From contig NZ_SJOH01000002.1 in assembly GCF_004331285.1 (NCBI RefSeq), positions 1 through 64,000 of the forward strand: DNA of 64,000 nt, read 5' to 3'. The position numbers were made by a program, and so were the translations under genes. This document shows, one piece after another, positions 36,761-46,176 of the stretch; position 1 is the first letter of the stretch, and each line of letters opens with the position of its first letter. Below the pieces are notes generated by a model. That model made no database searches. It was not told the DNA's origin and worked only from the letters and a program-made list of their open reading frames with translations. Origin of the DNA: Acinetobacter sp. ANC 3781 (GTDB lineage Bacteria; Pseudomonadota; Gammaproteobacteria; Pseudomonadales; Moraxellaceae).

Positions 36761-37171
36761 CTACCCCACCATGAGCGGGGAAAATTCGGGAGGTGGGCTT
36801 TGTTGAAACAGATCAGGTGGCTGATAACTGTTATTCCAATAGAAATGTGGAATAGTTTTATCATCTGAAGGTAGAGTTAACAGGCTGATTTTTTCATTTT
36901 GCACAATCAAGTGCGTCATCGACGGTAGATGATCTTGATGATCTTCACCGATTTCTAAATCGCTACTGACTGTTTTTATGTTTTCTGACTGTCCATTATG
37001 ATTGTGTTGACGACTATCGCTGGCACATAAGGTATTTTGGTGATGACCAAAATGATAAGTTTGCAACACCTGCGCCTGCTCTTCATGGACACAAAAGGCT
37101 GCCGCCACGTTCCACAGGCTTTGGAACGTGAACAGGGTCACCAATACTGTAATCCATTTTACTGAACGCAT
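36761..37171 (-). CDS. czcI: CzcI-like small periplasmic protein
   Basis: A 136-aa protein with an N-terminal signal (WITVLVTLFTFQSLWNVAAA), then a mature part rich in His, Asp and Cys (FCVHEEQAQ, HFGHHQNTLCASDSRQHNHN, EDHQDHLPSMTHL) ending PPEFSPLMVG. This is the size, position and plan of CzcI, a presumed metal-sensing or regulatory protein at the head of czc operons. It lies about 50 bases before czcC. No czcR/czcS genes are seen nearby, so control may act from elsewhere. Confidence 0.75.
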   Translation of the reverse strand: MRSVKWITVLVTLFTFQSLWNVAAAFCVHEEQAQVLQTYHFGHHQNTLCASDSRQHNHNGQSENIKTVSSDLEIGEDHQDHLPSMTHLIVQNEKISLLTLPSDDKTIPHFYWNNSYQPPDLFQQSPPPEFSPLMVG

Positions 37172-37339
37172 AATTGCATCAAAATTAATATTTGAATTGA
37201 TTATAAGGCTTGGAGTAAGACTAAGGTCAATAGTTTGCTAATAAAAAATAGTCAGCTTAAGGAAATTTTTAGAGTTTTTTAAATTCTTCTAGTTAGTCAT
37301 TTTATTTAAATAAAAGGCAACTACATACTCGGTGGCTAT

Positions 37340-37813
37340 TCAATGCCATTCTTGTTTAGTTATTATTCGATAATCACGATTTCCCATAACAGGTATAACG
37401 TGATTATTGATTGCCCCAACGTTTCTAGCCTTGGTATCAGGCGTCCAAGTTTTTGTCAGATAAAACTCTTCAGCGAGTTGCTTGAATGTATAAGCTCCTT
37501 GCTCCAACGTTACCAATCTTTCTTCAGCTTTCTGTACGACTGGATCAATACCTTGCGAAATTAACTTACGTGCTTCATCAGCCTTTTGTCTTGCCCATCT
37601 CCCACCAACTTCAGGATAAGTACCTAAACCCAACCACGACCATTTACCAGTGCTAGGTTTTTTATATCTTAGTTCCCATCGCTTATTGCCTTTATGATGA
37701 ACTACGAAATGCAAATTATCCCCATCATTCACCCGATATTCTTTTTCTTCAGGCTCCAATGAACTAAGTATTGTATCTCTCATTGGGAATTTATTTACAT
37801 CAGCTCGCTTCAT
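37340..37813 (-). pseudogene. Integrase N-terminal fragment (DUF4102 arm-binding part)
   Basis: About 157 codons encode the N-terminal portion of a P4-type tyrosine integrase: LEPEEKEYRVNDGDNLHFVV, RWELRYKKPSTGKWSWLGLG, YPEVGGRWARQKADEARKLI, GIDPVVQKAEE and the beginning of the core-binding domain (YTFKQLAEEFYLTKTWTPDT). It stops at EWH in the core-binding domain; the catalytic R-H-R-Y domain is gone. A full protein would be near 400 aa. It marks an old island insertion next to the metal-efflux and iron-uptake genes. Confidence 0.8.
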
Positions 37814-37904
37814 AATCTTTCTTGTATGGTGGCTTTTCACTAACTCACACTATACACAGCAACAAGCTATGTACTCATTCATACAAAGTTATATACAGGC
37901 ATAA

Positions 37905-37938
37905 AAAAAGCCCTAAACACTGATGTTTAAGGCTTTTT
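37905..37938. terminator. Bidirectional hairpin terminator
   Basis: AAAAAGCC pairs with GGCTTTTT and TAAACA with TGTTTA around a 4-base loop, with one C/A mismatch. A-run on the left and T-run on the right suit termination from either side, between the integrase stump and the TonB receptor gene. Confidence 0.75.
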
Positions 37939-38282
37939 AATTCATATATCGTAATGTAACAACATATAAATTTAAGAATTTGGTGGGTGGCGTCAATTGA
38001 ACTCAAAACCCAAACAGTTAATTTTAAACAAAATTTTACAAATATGAATATTCATTGACCCAATTTTGACCCAAATCTAATTTATTGAATTACTTAAAAT
38101 CTTATTCAAATCAGAATTCAAAATTTGAAACAGTACATTAGTGATACCAGTATATACCATATAAAAACTAAGAGGATATAACACATCTTTTTAGTAGTTC
38201 TGTTGTTTGTATCAATCTTTTAAATTCAGGCTTAATATTTCAAAAATTATGGATATAAAAACCCAAAAAAACAATTGCTAAT
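37939..38282. other. Intergenic region, possible worn attachment site
   Basis: TTGGTGGGTGGCGTCAATTG, near 37979, resembles the tRNA 3'-end type cores at which P4-like integrases insert, and a short AAATTTTACAA/ATTTTGACCC region follows. No tRNA gene or second copy is visible in this window, so this is only suggestive. The remainder is AT-rich and leads to the Fur box. Confidence 0.3.
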
Positions 38283-38301
38283 AATAATGATTATCATTAA
38301 G
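38283..38301 (+). promoter_or_regulatory. Fur box
   Basis: AATAATGATTATCATTA contains the perfect palindrome AATGAT-T-ATCATT, close to the Fur consensus. It lies about 35 bases before the likely ATG of the TonB receptor, so it probably overlaps the promoter. Iron-loaded Fur would repress the cluster. Confidence 0.8.
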
Positions 38302-38334
38302 ATGTCGCTTATTATTTATATGTACTTTACAACA

Positions 38335-40506
38335 ATGTCCAACTCTCCTATTTCTTATAAAGTTAATCTCCTAAGCTATTCTGTTCTCGCTATATTGGTA
38401 TCTCAATCAATTACGGCCAATGAAAAGGTTGGCACTGGAATTCAACAACTCCCCACCATTATTTTAACTACAGAAAAAACTGATACCGGGTATACGAAAT
38501 CAACAGCTAAAACTGCCCTGCCCTTAAATATCAGTGTAAAAGAGACCCCTCAATCGGTATCGGTAGTCACTCGTCAGCGTATCGAAGATCAACAATTAAA
38601 AAATGTTACTGAGGTTGCTGAAAATACGACAGGTATTATTGTTCAAAAAAGTGAAAGTAACCGTGGCAATATTTATTCACGCGGCTTTCAGGTGGATAAC
38701 TATCAAATAGATGGGATAGCTACGCCATATAGTACGCAATGGAGTCAAGGCGAAATTTTCAGTTCAACAGACCTTGTTGACCGTGTGGAAGTGGTTCGCG
38801 GTGCGACTGGTCTGCTGACAGGTCCAGGCAATCCATCTGCTGCCATTAACATGATCCGTAAAACAGCCAATAGCACTGAACCTACAGCAAATTTAGAAGT
38901 TTCAGGCGGTTCATGGAATCAGTATCATGTGATGGGCGATGTTGCAAATGCCCTTACTGAGGATGGATCACTGCGTGGACGTGCGGTACTGAGCTATGAA
39001 GAAGGTGACAGTTTTAGAAATAAACTTAATAAAGACATTTTTACCGGTTTATTGACTGCTGAATATGATATTTCAGATCGCACCTTGCTGACAGCAGGTA
39101 TCAGCTACCAGCAGGATGATACGCATTCACCCACTTGGGGTGGATTGCCAGCCGTTTTTAGCAACGGTGCATTAATTCCCTGGTCTCGTTCTACCACGAT
39201 TGCTCCTGACTGGGCACGTTGGGAAACGGATTACACCAATATTTTTGCCAGTCTTCGACATAGGTTTGAAAATGATTGGGAATTAAAAGCCAGTTATGAA
39301 TATGGCGACCGTGATGGGCATTCCAAACTTATGTATTTAAGCGGTGCACCTGATCCAGTCAATGGTTCTGGTGTAAGTGCCGGATTTGGACAATATTTTA
39401 CCAATACCACTCAAGATACAGCATCGCTGCAACTCTCTGGTGACTTTAATTTATTGGATAAAAAGCATGACTTTGCCCTAGGCTATCAATACTCGAATCA
39501 GGACTTCAGTTCTGACTATACCCCTGTAGAATGTTCCGACAAAGCCACAAATCCATGGTGTGATGTTAAGGTCTCAAATCTGTTTAACTGGGATTTCACA
39601 GATGGTGCACAACCCAATTGGGGCGATAGAACACTGTATGAACGTCAAAACATCAAGCAAAACTCATTTTATGGTGTGACACGTTGGAGTATTGCTGAAC
39701 CACTAAAATTGATCCTTGGCGCAAGACTGACGGATTATGAAAAAAGTGGCTACGGACTTTATACCCAAAACTATACCCAGCAGTTTGATCACCAGTTTAT
39801 TCCCTATGCCGGTCTGGTCTATGAACTCACTCCTCAGTTGTCTACATATGCCAGCTATACCAGCATTTTCCAGCCTCAGGCTAAAAAAGATAAAAATGGC
39901 CAATATCTAGACCCTGTTGAAGGCAACAACTACGAGTTGGGTATTAAAGGCAGCTTCTTGGATGAACGCTTAAATGCCAGTGCTGCAGTCTTTAAAATTG
40001 AACAAGATAACTATGGCATAAAAACTGGAGAGAAGGTCAACTTCGGTCAAGGTGATGAAGATGTTTATAAAGCCATTGACGGTTCAAGCAGTGAAGGCTT
40101 TGAAGTCGAAGTCAGTGGGCGCATTCTACCGCAGTGGAATATCACCGCCGGCTATTCGCAGTTCAATTTAGAAGATGTAGACGGTAAAAAAATTGACCCT
40201 GACCGTCCAAATAAAACTGCAAATCTATTTACCAGCTATGACTTCACTCAGCAGTTTGCACCGCTTACCGTGGGTGCAGGTTTACGTTGGCAAAATGCCA
40301 CTCACTTTAGCGTGACAGGTGGAGAAATCAAACAGGACAGTTATGCACTGATTGATGTGATGGGCCGTTATCAAATCAGTCCAGAAGTGGCGTTGCAAAT
40401 GAATGTCCGCAATTTAACTGATAAGAAAAGTTATAACATTTCCAGCAACCAGCTGAATTTTAATGAACCGCGTAACGTCAATATGATGCTGAGCTATAAG
40501 TTCTAA
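38335..40506 (+). CDS. TonB-dependent siderophore receptor
   Basis: A 724-aa outer-membrane receptor. Signal peptide VNLLSYSVLAILVSQSITA is cleaved before NEKVG. The plug domain shows LPLNISVKETPQSVSVVTRQ, GIIVQKSESNRGNIYSRGFQ, YQIDGIATPYSTQW, DRVEVVRGATGLLTGPGNPS; the barrel ends NLTDKKSYNISSNQLNFNEP and the terminal Phe of MLSYKF. This is the FhuE/FpvA-like hydroxamate-type group. Longer starts run through the Fur box and are unlikely. The following genes form its usual accessory set. Confidence 0.87.
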   Translation: MSNSPISYKVNLLSYSVLAILVSQSITANEKVGTGIQQLPTIILTTEKTDTGYTKSTAKTALPLNISVKETPQSVSVVTRQRIEDQQLKNVTEVAENTTGIIVQKSESNRGNIYSRGFQVDNYQIDGIATPYSTQWSQGEIFSSTDLVDRVEVVRGATGLLTGPGNPSAAINMIRKTANSTEPTANLEVSGGSWNQYHVMGDVANALTEDGSLRGRAVLSYEEGDSFRNKLNKDIFTGLLTAEYDISDRTLLTAGISYQQDDTHSPTWGGLPAVFSNGALIPWSRSTTIAPDWARWETDYTNIFASLRHRFENDWELKASYEYGDRDGHSKLMYLSGAPDPVNGSGVSAGFGQYFTNTTQDTASLQLSGDFNLLDKKHDFALGYQYSNQDFSSDYTPVECSDKATNPWCDVKVSNLFNWDFTDGAQPNWGDRTLYERQNIKQNSFYGVTRWSIAEPLKLILGARLTDYEKSGYGLYTQNYTQQFDHQFIPYAGLVYELTPQLSTYASYTSIFQPQAKKDKNGQYLDPVEGNNYELGIKGSFLDERLNASAAVFKIEQDNYGIKTGEKVNFGQGDEDVYKAIDGSSSEGFEVEVSGRILPQWNITAGYSQFNLEDVDGKKIDPDRPNKTANLFTSYDFTQQFAPLTVGAGLRWQNATHFSVTGGEIKQDSYALIDVMGRYQISPEVALQMNVRNLTDKKSYNISSNQLNFNEPRNVNMMLSYKF

Positions 40507-40589
40507 TGCTTGAATTCAAGCTGAGCTATTCAGCTTAGAAGATAGGCTGGAAATCAACAGCATTATGATCAATATATAGGATGCCATAC

Positions 40590-41201
40590 ATGAAAAAAAT
40601 AATCGCTTTAACGCTAGGATTGTCTGCTGCCCTGTCGGCTCAGGCACACATGCTTTGGCTGGAACGTGGTACGGATAGTCAGACTCATGCTTTTTTTGGG
40701 GAATACAGTGACCAGTTAAAAGATACTCAAGACAGCGCCCTGAAGTCTTTTAATACTGCTACGGCCATTCAGGATAAACAGAAACTCAAGGCTAAGGTAG
40801 AGCATGACCATCTCAGCTATGCAACCAAAGGCACTGCAGATGTTCAGCTCAGCAATGAGCTGATTTATGGTGAATCATTACTGACTTATCATGCTAAAGC
40901 TGGCAGGCAGAACCTTAAAGCAGAATCTGAGCTGGATATTGTACCTACCCAAATTAACAGCAATACCTTCACGGTATTTTATGAGGGCAAACCTGCATCG
41001 GGTGTTGAGCTGACCGTATTTTCCCCACAGTACTGGGAAAAGAAATACACCACCAATCAGCAAGGGCAAGTCAAAGTTGAAACACCGTGGAAAGGCCAAT
41101 ATGTAATTGAAATCAGTAAAGAAGCCGATAAAGTTGGAAAATTAAATCAGCAAGCGTACAAAAAACAGTATTTGGTCACAAGCTTAAGCTTTATTCATTA
41201 A
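40590..41201 (+). CDS. DUF4198-like periplasmic protein
   Basis: A 203-aa exported protein (MKKIIALTLGLSAALSAQA signal, mature start HMLWLERG). The HMLW start and the Ig-like C-terminal strand set (GKPASGVELTVFSPQYWEKK, GQVKVETPWKGQYVIEI) fit DUF4198 proteins often found beside TonB receptors and PepSY proteins; they may bind a metal or ligand. AGGA eight bases before this ATG rules out the one three codons earlier. Confidence 0.75.
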   Translation: MKKIIALTLGLSAALSAQAHMLWLERGTDSQTHAFFGEYSDQLKDTQDSALKSFNTATAIQDKQKLKAKVEHDHLSYATKGTADVQLSNELIYGESLLTYHAKAGRQNLKAESELDIVPTQINSNTFTVFYEGKPASGVELTVFSPQYWEKKYTTNQQGQVKVETPWKGQYVIEISKEADKVGKLNQQAYKKQYLVTSLSFIH

Positions 41202-41277
41202 TGTTTTAGATTTCCCTCACTGATTGGCTATGAGGGAAATTTTAATAGTTCCATGCAAGGCATGCTCAAGGCTAAAG

Positions 41278-41556
41278 ATGATTTCTGTAATGCAGCCATT
41301 CGCCATGGTATACCGGTTATTGATGAGCTTTGGGGTGGGCTATCTGTGCTGCTATTTTATAGCACTCGATCTGGCTTACCTTTTACAGTCTTATCTGCCT
41401 AAGGCTGAATCCGTGTATTTGGCAGCTTTTATTGGTCTGATTTTTTATGCTTGCTTTGTGATTGGAATATTCTGTGTCCAAAGTTTAAAAAAACTGTCTG
41501 TGTATAGTCTGATCCCTTTACTGCTGTTATTTATCATTTCCCGATTCATAGGTTAA
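41278..41556 (+). CDS. Small membrane protein (DUF3649-like)
   Basis: A 92-aa protein with three hydrophobic segments (VYRLLMSFGVGYLCCYFIAL, AAFIGLIFYACFVIGIFCV, LIPLLLLFIISRF). Order and size match the DUF3649 gene in the conserved string TonB receptor - DUF4198 - DUF3649 - PepSY - DUF3325. AAGG six bases upstream picks this ATG. Function unknown; presumably inner-membrane support of iron acquisition. Confidence 0.65.
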   Translation: MISVMQPFAMVYRLLMSFGVGYLCCYFIALDLAYLLQSYLPKAESVYLAAFIGLIFYACFVIGIFCVQSLKKLSVYSLIPLLLLFIISRFIG

Positions 41557-41559
41557 CCC

Positions 41560-43108
41560 ATGCATAAATCTGTTCGTCAATCTATGGCATGGTTGCATTC
41601 ATGGCTGGGTTTAACTTTTGGCTGGCTGCTGTTCGCGATCTTTTTAACCGGAGCGGTGACGTACTACCGGTATGAAATCAGTTTGTGGATGCAGCCGCAA
41701 TTGGCCAGCATGCAGGTCAATCAGGAAACAGCCGTTAAGTCCGCCTACAGCTATTTGCAGGAACATGCACCAGATGCCAAAAGCTGGTATATCGGGGTGG
41801 CAAATCAAGCATCACCTGTTAATAAAATATATTGGCAGAAGGCCGATGGGGGCTATGAAAGAAAGACTCTAGATGCATCTACAGGCAAAGAACTAAGCCT
41901 GTCAGCAACACAAGGCGGTGATTTTTTCTATAGCTTCCATTTTCAGCTTTATGGCCTGCCTTATGTCATCGGACGTACGATTGGCATTTATCATGTTCAT
42001 TACCCTGATTTCAGGGATTATTACCCATAAAAAAATCTTGACTGACTTTTTTACCTTAAGAGCCTTTAAGGGCCAACGATCTTATCTCGATTTTCACAAT
42101 GTAACTTCGGTCATTGCCTTGCCGTTTTTTCTCACCATTACCTTTACCGGTTTGGCGATATTCTTCTATATTGTTTTGCCTTCTGGTATGAAAAAGCTGT
42201 ATCCGGATAATCCATTTCAATATTTTGAAGAAATTCGCACGGTTAACGTATCAGCCAGCCCTGCTGTTCCGCTTAAAACAGAAATGCTGCCGATTCAATA
42301 TTTTATCACCACTGCCCAACAGCAATGGGGCCATGCTGTATTTGATAATATCACGGTCAAGCAGCCCAATACGCAGCTGGCGCAAATTACCCTGACTGAG
42401 CTGAAAGATGAATCCATCACCCGAACTCAGGCTCAAATCACGCTAAATGCTGCCACGGGAGAAATACTTACAAATACCCGAAATAACAGTGCAGTTGCCA
42501 CCCTGAATGCGGGTGTTTATGGCTTGCATATGGCACGCTTTGCTGAGCCGACCCTTCGTTTAGCCCTGTTTTTCTCTGGAATACTAGGCTGTGCGATGAT
42601 TGCATCCGGACTGCTGCTTTGGAGCCTAAAACGGCAAATACAGAATAAAACCAATCGATTTCATTTCGGACACTATTTAGTGAATCGCCTGAATATAGCC
42701 ATGATTATCGGTCTACCTATTGCGATGCTAGGCTATTTATATGCAAACCGCCTGATTACTATCCCTGCCAGTGCACTGAATTATGAAATTTATACTTTTT
42801 TCAGCATTTGGTTCGGCAGTTTCATTCTGGCATGCGTAACTCCGCAGCAGCATTTATGGAAAATACAGCTCAAAATATTGATTTCCGCTACTTTTATACT
42901 TCCTCTCGTGGATGCTTATTATTTATTTACCCAACATCATGTTAATTCTTTTACTAGTTACTGGATATTTTTACGTATTGATCTCATGCTTTGGATATTT
43001 GCCTTATTAGCATTATTTTTACACCAAAAGATTAGCCCTATGCAGCAAAAGGCGGTTAATAAAATTCAAGCAAAACTCAAAACTGTCCAGCAGGAATCTT
43101 CATCATGA
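41560..43108 (+). pseudogene. PepSY-domain iron-uptake membrane protein split by a frameshift
   Basis: Frame one (from MHKSVRQSMAWLHSWLGLTF) gives the first helix and the PepSY region to YGLPYVIGRTI; frame two resumes with AFIMFITLISGIITHKKILT, SYLDFHNVTSVIALPFFLTI and two more helices to the C-terminus. The change falls near 41983, where one extra base shifts the frame. Both parts are otherwise normal for a protein of about 515 aa thought to act as a ferric reductase or electron carrier in siderophore use. Mutation, sequencing error or, less likely, programmed shifting could explain it; no strong slippery site is seen. Confidence 0.75.
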
Positions 43109-43392
43109 TATTGCTTGCCGCTGCCGGACTCATCTGGCTTGCCTGTTTTGGCTTATATGCAGTCAGCAATAAACATATCGCTCGAACAAAACAATCCAGA
43201 TATGCCCGTCTTGCCACATACCCAAACTTGTCCAAAGCTGCTGCTGGAAGTCTTCTTCTATTGGCGATGTTCCTGCTGCGCATAACGTTCAGCAATAGTA
43301 TTAGCTTTGTTGCTCTATGGATTTTTATAAGTCCTGTACTTTTTATCTTTATTTTAAAAGTAAATGACTTAGAAAAACTTCAGAAAATTTGA
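43105..43392 (+). CDS. DUF3325 small membrane protein
   Basis: A 95-aa protein with three hydrophobic helices (ILLAAAGLIWLACFGLYAVS, AAAGSLLLLAMFLLRITFS, SFVALWIFISPVLFIFIL) and the basic loop HIARTKQSRYARLATYP. It overlaps the PepSY stop by four bases (ATGA), showing coupling. It is the usual last gene of this iron-uptake string. Confidence 0.75.
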   Translation: MILLAAAGLIWLACFGLYAVSNKHIARTKQSRYARLATYPNLSKAAAGSLLLLAMFLLRITFSNSISFVALWIFISPVLFIFILKVNDLEKLQKI

Positions 43393-43429
43393 TTTTTAGT
43401 CTTTTAATGAATTCTTTCGAATTTTATTA

Positions 43430-43455
43430 GAAGCTCACTCTAACTAATGAGCTTC
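43430..43455 (+). terminator. Hairpin after the iron-uptake cluster
   Basis: GAAGCTCA and its exact complement flank a 10-base loop, 38 bases after the DUF3325 stop. No strong T-run follows, so termination efficiency is uncertain. Confidence 0.45.
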
Positions 43456-43502
43456 AGTAATTTCTACATTACTATAAAAACTAGATAATAAGGAATTCTG
43501 AA

Positions 43503-43735
43503 TAGATTGTATTCCATTGAACATGAAGCAAAAGTTCATACTGACTTTGTTGGCATTTATCCATTTATAGATGAAAATGGTTATAGTCCGCGTCTACTCA
43601 TGAATTTAGAATTAATGCAAATTGGTTGTCCTCCTTGTCTAATCAATTAATAGCTTATTGTAAACAGAAACATTCTGTTGATTGAAAATCTAGTTTTAAA
43701 TGGCTTTAAGCCTTATCAAGAATTCTAAAAATTTA
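43503..43735 (+). pseudogene. fic-family remnant (catalytic core)
   Basis: The frame reads RLYSIEHEAKVHTDFVGIYP, FIDENGYSPRLLMNLELMQI, GCPPCLIN then stop, and NLVLNGFKPYQEF after a shift. It aligns with the Fic core HPFxDGNGRTGRLLMN, but His is Tyr, DGNGR is DENGY and the start is missing, so even the catalytic histidine is lost. It is a worn remnant of an AMPylating toxin-like protein. The remaining bases to 43825 contain nothing else I can support. Confidence 0.75.
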
Positions 43736-43825
43736 GAGCGAAGGCGTCATAATAATGGTATCAAATTTATGTGGCCTTATTAATAAAACCACATAAATTC
43801 AATTTTTCTAAAGGGTCTTAAAAAA

Positions 43826-45007
43826 TTACCACGAATGTTCTAATTGAACGCCAAAGTTAGAACCGTTGGATGTGCTATAGAAGCTGCTATCTGGGTTCGC
43901 TAAATCTCGCATTTTTTGTTCAGCATCATTCCAGAATGCATATGTATAATATAATCTTAGTTCAGGACGATCGTAGTAACCCGAACCCTTTAAGGTAAAC
44001 GTTGGTGCAATAGTAATCTTCGTTAGATCGCGTGTCTCATTACCTTGTTTAATTTGATCATAACCAATTTCACCTGTTAACTTGAAATGATCATCTACAA
44101 CGTATGATGTTCTTGATCCCACCGACAACCATTTTGTATCCTCTTGCTTTGAATATTCATTAATTTGATAAATTATTTGAGCTTGACCATTAAGTACCTT
44201 ACTTGGGCTTTGCCAATCCACTACATCGAGCATACGAAATGATGTATTTTCTCGGTCTAAACTTACATTCCCCGTATAGCCTAAACCAGTTCCAGGTCCT
44301 TCACCATATTGGAATGCAATCGTGTTCTTACCATTAAGAATATTTGAGGTAATATTTTGGATAGTGAATGCCCATCCTTCATTCTCATGATCAATATAAG
44401 ATAATCCCAAATTCAATTCATTTTTATCATTTAACTTGATGTCACTAACTGTAAAATCATGTCTATTTATATATTTTTCTTGAAATAGGTCATCTTTTCT
44501 AGAAAACACATAGTTAAGGGCAAAATTATCTAACTTAAAATTATCAATTCCGAATCCAGTTCCACTCTGATTCCAATAAAAGAAATCTGACATATTGATA
44601 TCATTTCGATTGTAGTATCTTCGCCCAGCCCAGAAATTGCCACCATTTAAAAATGAGACATTGGTCCAATCCAGATAAATCTGGTTCATTCTGGTATACC
44701 CATTATCTCCACTGAATTTCAATGATTTACCATAATCATTATAAAATTGAACCATTCCATTAATTTTAATTTTTGAATGATCAGAAAGCTCTGCTAACTC
44801 TTGTGACGCAAATATCTCTCCATATTGTTCACACTCATTTCCTAAGCGGTATTTTGATAGTGCCCCTGTCAGTTTGAAACACTCTTGCATATCCCCATGA
44901 TCAGTCCCGCCTATCCCTGTGCGGAAATAACCATTTACTTCAATTGCAGAAACAACCTGTGATGACATTAAAAGTGCAGCACTATACATCCATAGCGTCT
45001 TTTTCAT
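43826..45007 (-). CDS. LamB-like carbohydrate porin
   Basis: A 393-aa outer-membrane protein with signal peptide (MKKTLWMYSAALLMSSQVVS, cleaved before AIEVN). EVNGYFRTGIG, KYRLGNECEQYGEIFASQEL, WAGRRYYNRNDINMSDFFYW and the C-terminal GVQLEHSW are maltoporin-family signatures. Such trimers pass sugars. It is the last gene on the minus strand of the hydroxyquinol cluster, 90 bases after maleylacetate reductase, so its likely cargo is a sugar, cyclitol or glycoside rather than a simple aromatic acid. Confidence 0.85.
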   Translation of the reverse strand: MKKTLWMYSAALLMSSQVVSAIEVNGYFRTGIGGTDHGDMQECFKLTGALSKYRLGNECEQYGEIFASQELAELSDHSKIKINGMVQFYNDYGKSLKFSGDNGYTRMNQIYLDWTNVSFLNGGNFWAGRRYYNRNDINMSDFFYWNQSGTGFGIDNFKLDNFALNYVFSRKDDLFQEKYINRHDFTVSDIKLNDKNELNLGLSYIDHENEGWAFTIQNITSNILNGKNTIAFQYGEGPGTGLGYTGNVSLDRENTSFRMLDVVDWQSPSKVLNGQAQIIYQINEYSKQEDTKWLSVGSRTSYVVDDHFKLTGEIGYDQIKQGNETRDLTKITIAPTFTLKGSGYYDRPELRLYYTYAFWNDAEQKMRDLANPDSSFYSTSNGSNFGVQLEHSW

Positions 45008-45097
45008 TTTTTAAATTCCATTTTTTAGACAAAAATATCCAACTGACCTAAATAAATAGGTCAGATTAGTTCGCTCATTAATTAAAAAATTATGAAA

Positions 45098-46165
45098 TTA
45101 ATTAGGGCGAATCCCTTCAAATGCATTCTGTAATAAATGAAGAATTGCATTTTTTTCAATTGGTTCAGGATTCCAGTATGGATTTGATAATGCAATTTCC
45201 GTTGCTTTATCCAAACCAGATTCTGTTAGGCCTAGTTCTGCTAAAGATGTAGGACCTTCAAGCTCCGTCACAAGATCAAATAAAGCATTTGCAGCAGTAC
45301 TTTCTTTTGCACCTAAAGCCCTTTTAATTCTTTCCATCGCTTCAGGAACAGCCTTCTCGTTATATGCAATTGCATGTGGAAGAACGACAGTATGAGTCGG
45401 TGCATGTGGTAGATTGAAACTTCCTCCTAATGTATGACAAAGTTTATGATGAATCGCCATGCCTACGTTGCCAAGGACATAACCACATAACCAAGCTCCA
45501 TATAGACATAAACTACGAGCTTCAATATCTTGGTCATTCTTCTTTAAGAGTCTTAGCCCATCCGCTAAGGCTCTAATCCCCTCTTCGGCCAGTAAAGACA
45601 TAATAGGATTACCATTTTGAGCATATAGGCCCTCAGCCGCGTGAGCGATTGCATTAATTCCACTAGTAATAGACATATCTAATGGCAAACTTAGAGTAAG
45701 TTCAGGATCATAAATAACGGTTTTTGGTAAAACTCTAGAATCTTTTCCAGTCTTCTTGATCCCATTTTCCGTAATTCCATATACTGGTGTCATTTCTGAA
45801 CCAGCATAAGTTGTTGGAATGGCAAGAATTGGCAGATCATATTCAAGAGCAATTGCTTTACCTAGCCCAGTTGTGGAACCACCACCCACTGCAATTGCAC
45901 AGTCAGCCCCCAATTCTCTTGCAACAGTCACTGCTTCTTTGGCTGTTTCAATTGGTACATGCATAACAGCTTTAGGAAAGATTCCCACAGAAGAACGACC
46001 AAGCAGATCAGATATCTTTTCTGCCAAGGCAACCTGTTCAGGTGTGCATAAAATTAATGCTTTTTTAGCACCTAAAGCTTCAATTTCAGCCTTTAAATTT
46101 TTAAGGGAACCCGCGCCAAAAATTACTCTGCTCTGCGGTACATCATATATAAACTCATTTTTCAT
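45098..46165 (-). CDS. Maleylacetate reductase
   Basis: A 355-aa iron-type alcohol dehydrogenase family member. IYDVPQSRVIFGAGSLKNLK begins the protein; the NAD(P)-binding GGGSTTGLGKAIALEYDLPI, IPTTYAGSEMTPVYGITENG and the metal-site HHKLCHTLGGSFNLPHAPTH match maleylacetate reductases. It reduces maleylacetate to 3-oxoadipate with NAD(P)H. AGGAGA six bases before this ATG rejects a start 24 codons upstream. With the intradiol dioxygenase it forms the upper part of hydroxyquinol breakdown. Confidence 0.88.
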   Translation of the reverse strand: MKNEFIYDVPQSRVIFGAGSLKNLKAEIEALGAKKALILCTPEQVALAEKISDLLGRSSVGIFPKAVMHVPIETAKEAVTVARELGADCAIAVGGGSTTGLGKAIALEYDLPILAIPTTYAGSEMTPVYGITENGIKKTGKDSRVLPKTVIYDPELTLSLPLDMSITSGINAIAHAAEGLYAQNGNPIMSLLAEEGIRALADGLRLLKKNDQDIEARSLCLYGAWLCGYVLGNVGMAIHHKLCHTLGGSFNLPHAPTHTVVLPHAIAYNEKAVPEAMERIKRALGAKESTAANALFDLVTELEGPTSLAELGLTESGLDKATEIALSNPYWNPEPIEKNAILHLLQNAFEGIRPN

Positions 46166-46176
46166 ATTACTTCTCC

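Noticed and set aside
31026..37171. Possible silver/copper (sil/cus) system
   Set aside because: The CzcI-like gene, DFGIIVDGAVVIVEN motif and His/acid-rich adaptor fit Co/Zn/Cd-type systems better; no CusF-like or copper-oxidase gene is present.
41918..43108. Independent membrane protein starting inside the PepSY gene
   Set aside because: Its first 22 residues are an out-of-frame reading of PepSY sequence; family similarity begins only after the frameshift, so it is the second half of one gene.
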